From assembly GCF_000760095.1 (NCBI RefSeq), contig NZ_JNAR01000017.1, positions 62,001 to 126,000 on the forward strand: a stretch of DNA of 64,000 nt, in the 5' to 3' direction. Positions within the stretch are counted from its first letter, which is position 1. Each line of letters starts with the position of its first letter. The notes beneath the pieces were generated by a model. That model was not told the origin of the DNA and searched no databases. It was given only the letters and a program-made list of their open reading frames with translations. Shown in pieces: positions 63,910 to 64,000 of the stretch. Both the position numbers and the translations under genes were made by a program. The DNA is from Prochlorococcus marinus str. MIT 9401 (lineage in GTDB: Bacteria > Cyanobacteriota > Cyanobacteriia > PCC-6307 > Cyanobiaceae).

Positions 63910-64000
63910 ATGGCTATTTTATTCCCAATAATCTATTCAGCAGCCTTAACCTATCTTGTCTGGAAGGCTTTTAAAGTAATGGCCAATGGTTGGAGTATAT
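63910..64000 (+). CDS. N-terminus of a small membrane protein, cut by window edge
   Basis: An ATG frame runs open to the window end with 30 codons: MAILFPIIYSAALTYLVWKAF followed by KVMANGW. It has one hydrophobic helix at the very N-terminus. The pattern vaguely resembles the cyanobacterial DUF2973 group, but too little is visible to assign it. Confidence 0.5.
   Translation, partial: MAILFPIIYSAALTYLVWKAFKVMANGWSI

Overview
The window is a chromosomal segment of a high-light-adapted marine Prochlorococcus. The DNA is very AT-rich and genes are packed tightly on both strands. The tmRNA encodes the tag ANKIVSFSRQTAPVAA, which I recall as the Prochlorococcus tag. The cyanobacterial genes psbX, ycf66, a high-light-inducible protein, paired flavodiiron proteins and sufBCDS are also present. 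As far as I remember, the gene order follows the conserved backbone near the start of the MED4-type chromosome. No database search was possible.

Layout. 1-4.5 kb: the edge of a TPR protein, a Cas4-like PD-(D/E)XK protein, small unknowns and the class B penicillin-binding protein. 4.5-8.7 kb: a flavin reductase and the Flv1/Flv3 pair for O2 photoreduction. 8.8-18.6 kb: housekeeping genes (alaS, speA, ndk, a ThiO-like oxidase, gatB, coaE, argJ). 18.6-21.6 kb: an accessory insertion carrying two related secreted YadA-like trimeric autotransporter adhesins, with long non-coding spacers containing two families of short repeats. 21.6-26 kb: a ParA-like ATPase overlapping a small membrane protein, an aldo/keto reductase, a permuted two-piece tmRNA, an RNA methylase and a DUF883-like/holin-like membrane pair. 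26-36.6 kb: a LigD-phosphoesterase-like protein, smc, a PRC-barrel protein, an LpxB-related protein behind a tRNA-Leu, accC, a YggT protein, psbX, ycf66 and hli. 36.6-48.6 kb: an ABCD-type exporter, HIT protein, def, an S9 peptidase, sufBCDS and a DUF4912 protein. 48.6-64 kb: phosphoglucomutase, a RarA-like ATPase, a phosphopantetheinyl transferase, bcp, coaX, cysH, NDH-2, a DASS/RCK permease followed by KtrB and KtrA, a ribbon-helix-helix regulator with a palindromic candidate operator, small unknowns, an ABC-F ATPase and an HtrA protease.

Functional links. Flv1 and Flv3 should act together as an electron sink downstream of photosystem I. SufB, C, D and S assemble the iron-sulfur clusters needed by photosynthesis. 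The DASS permease with KtrB and KtrA forms one ion-transport cluster whose members share RCK regulatory domains. CysH and CoaX link sulfate assimilation and CoA synthesis, and CoaE lies elsewhere in the window.

The most interesting stretch is the adhesin insertion between argJ and parA. Two proteins share a nearly invariant C-terminal stalk and beta-barrel anchor but have different heads. Each gene is bracketed by its own short repeat family, which would fit a modular, exchangeable surface-protein cassette system; that reading is inference.
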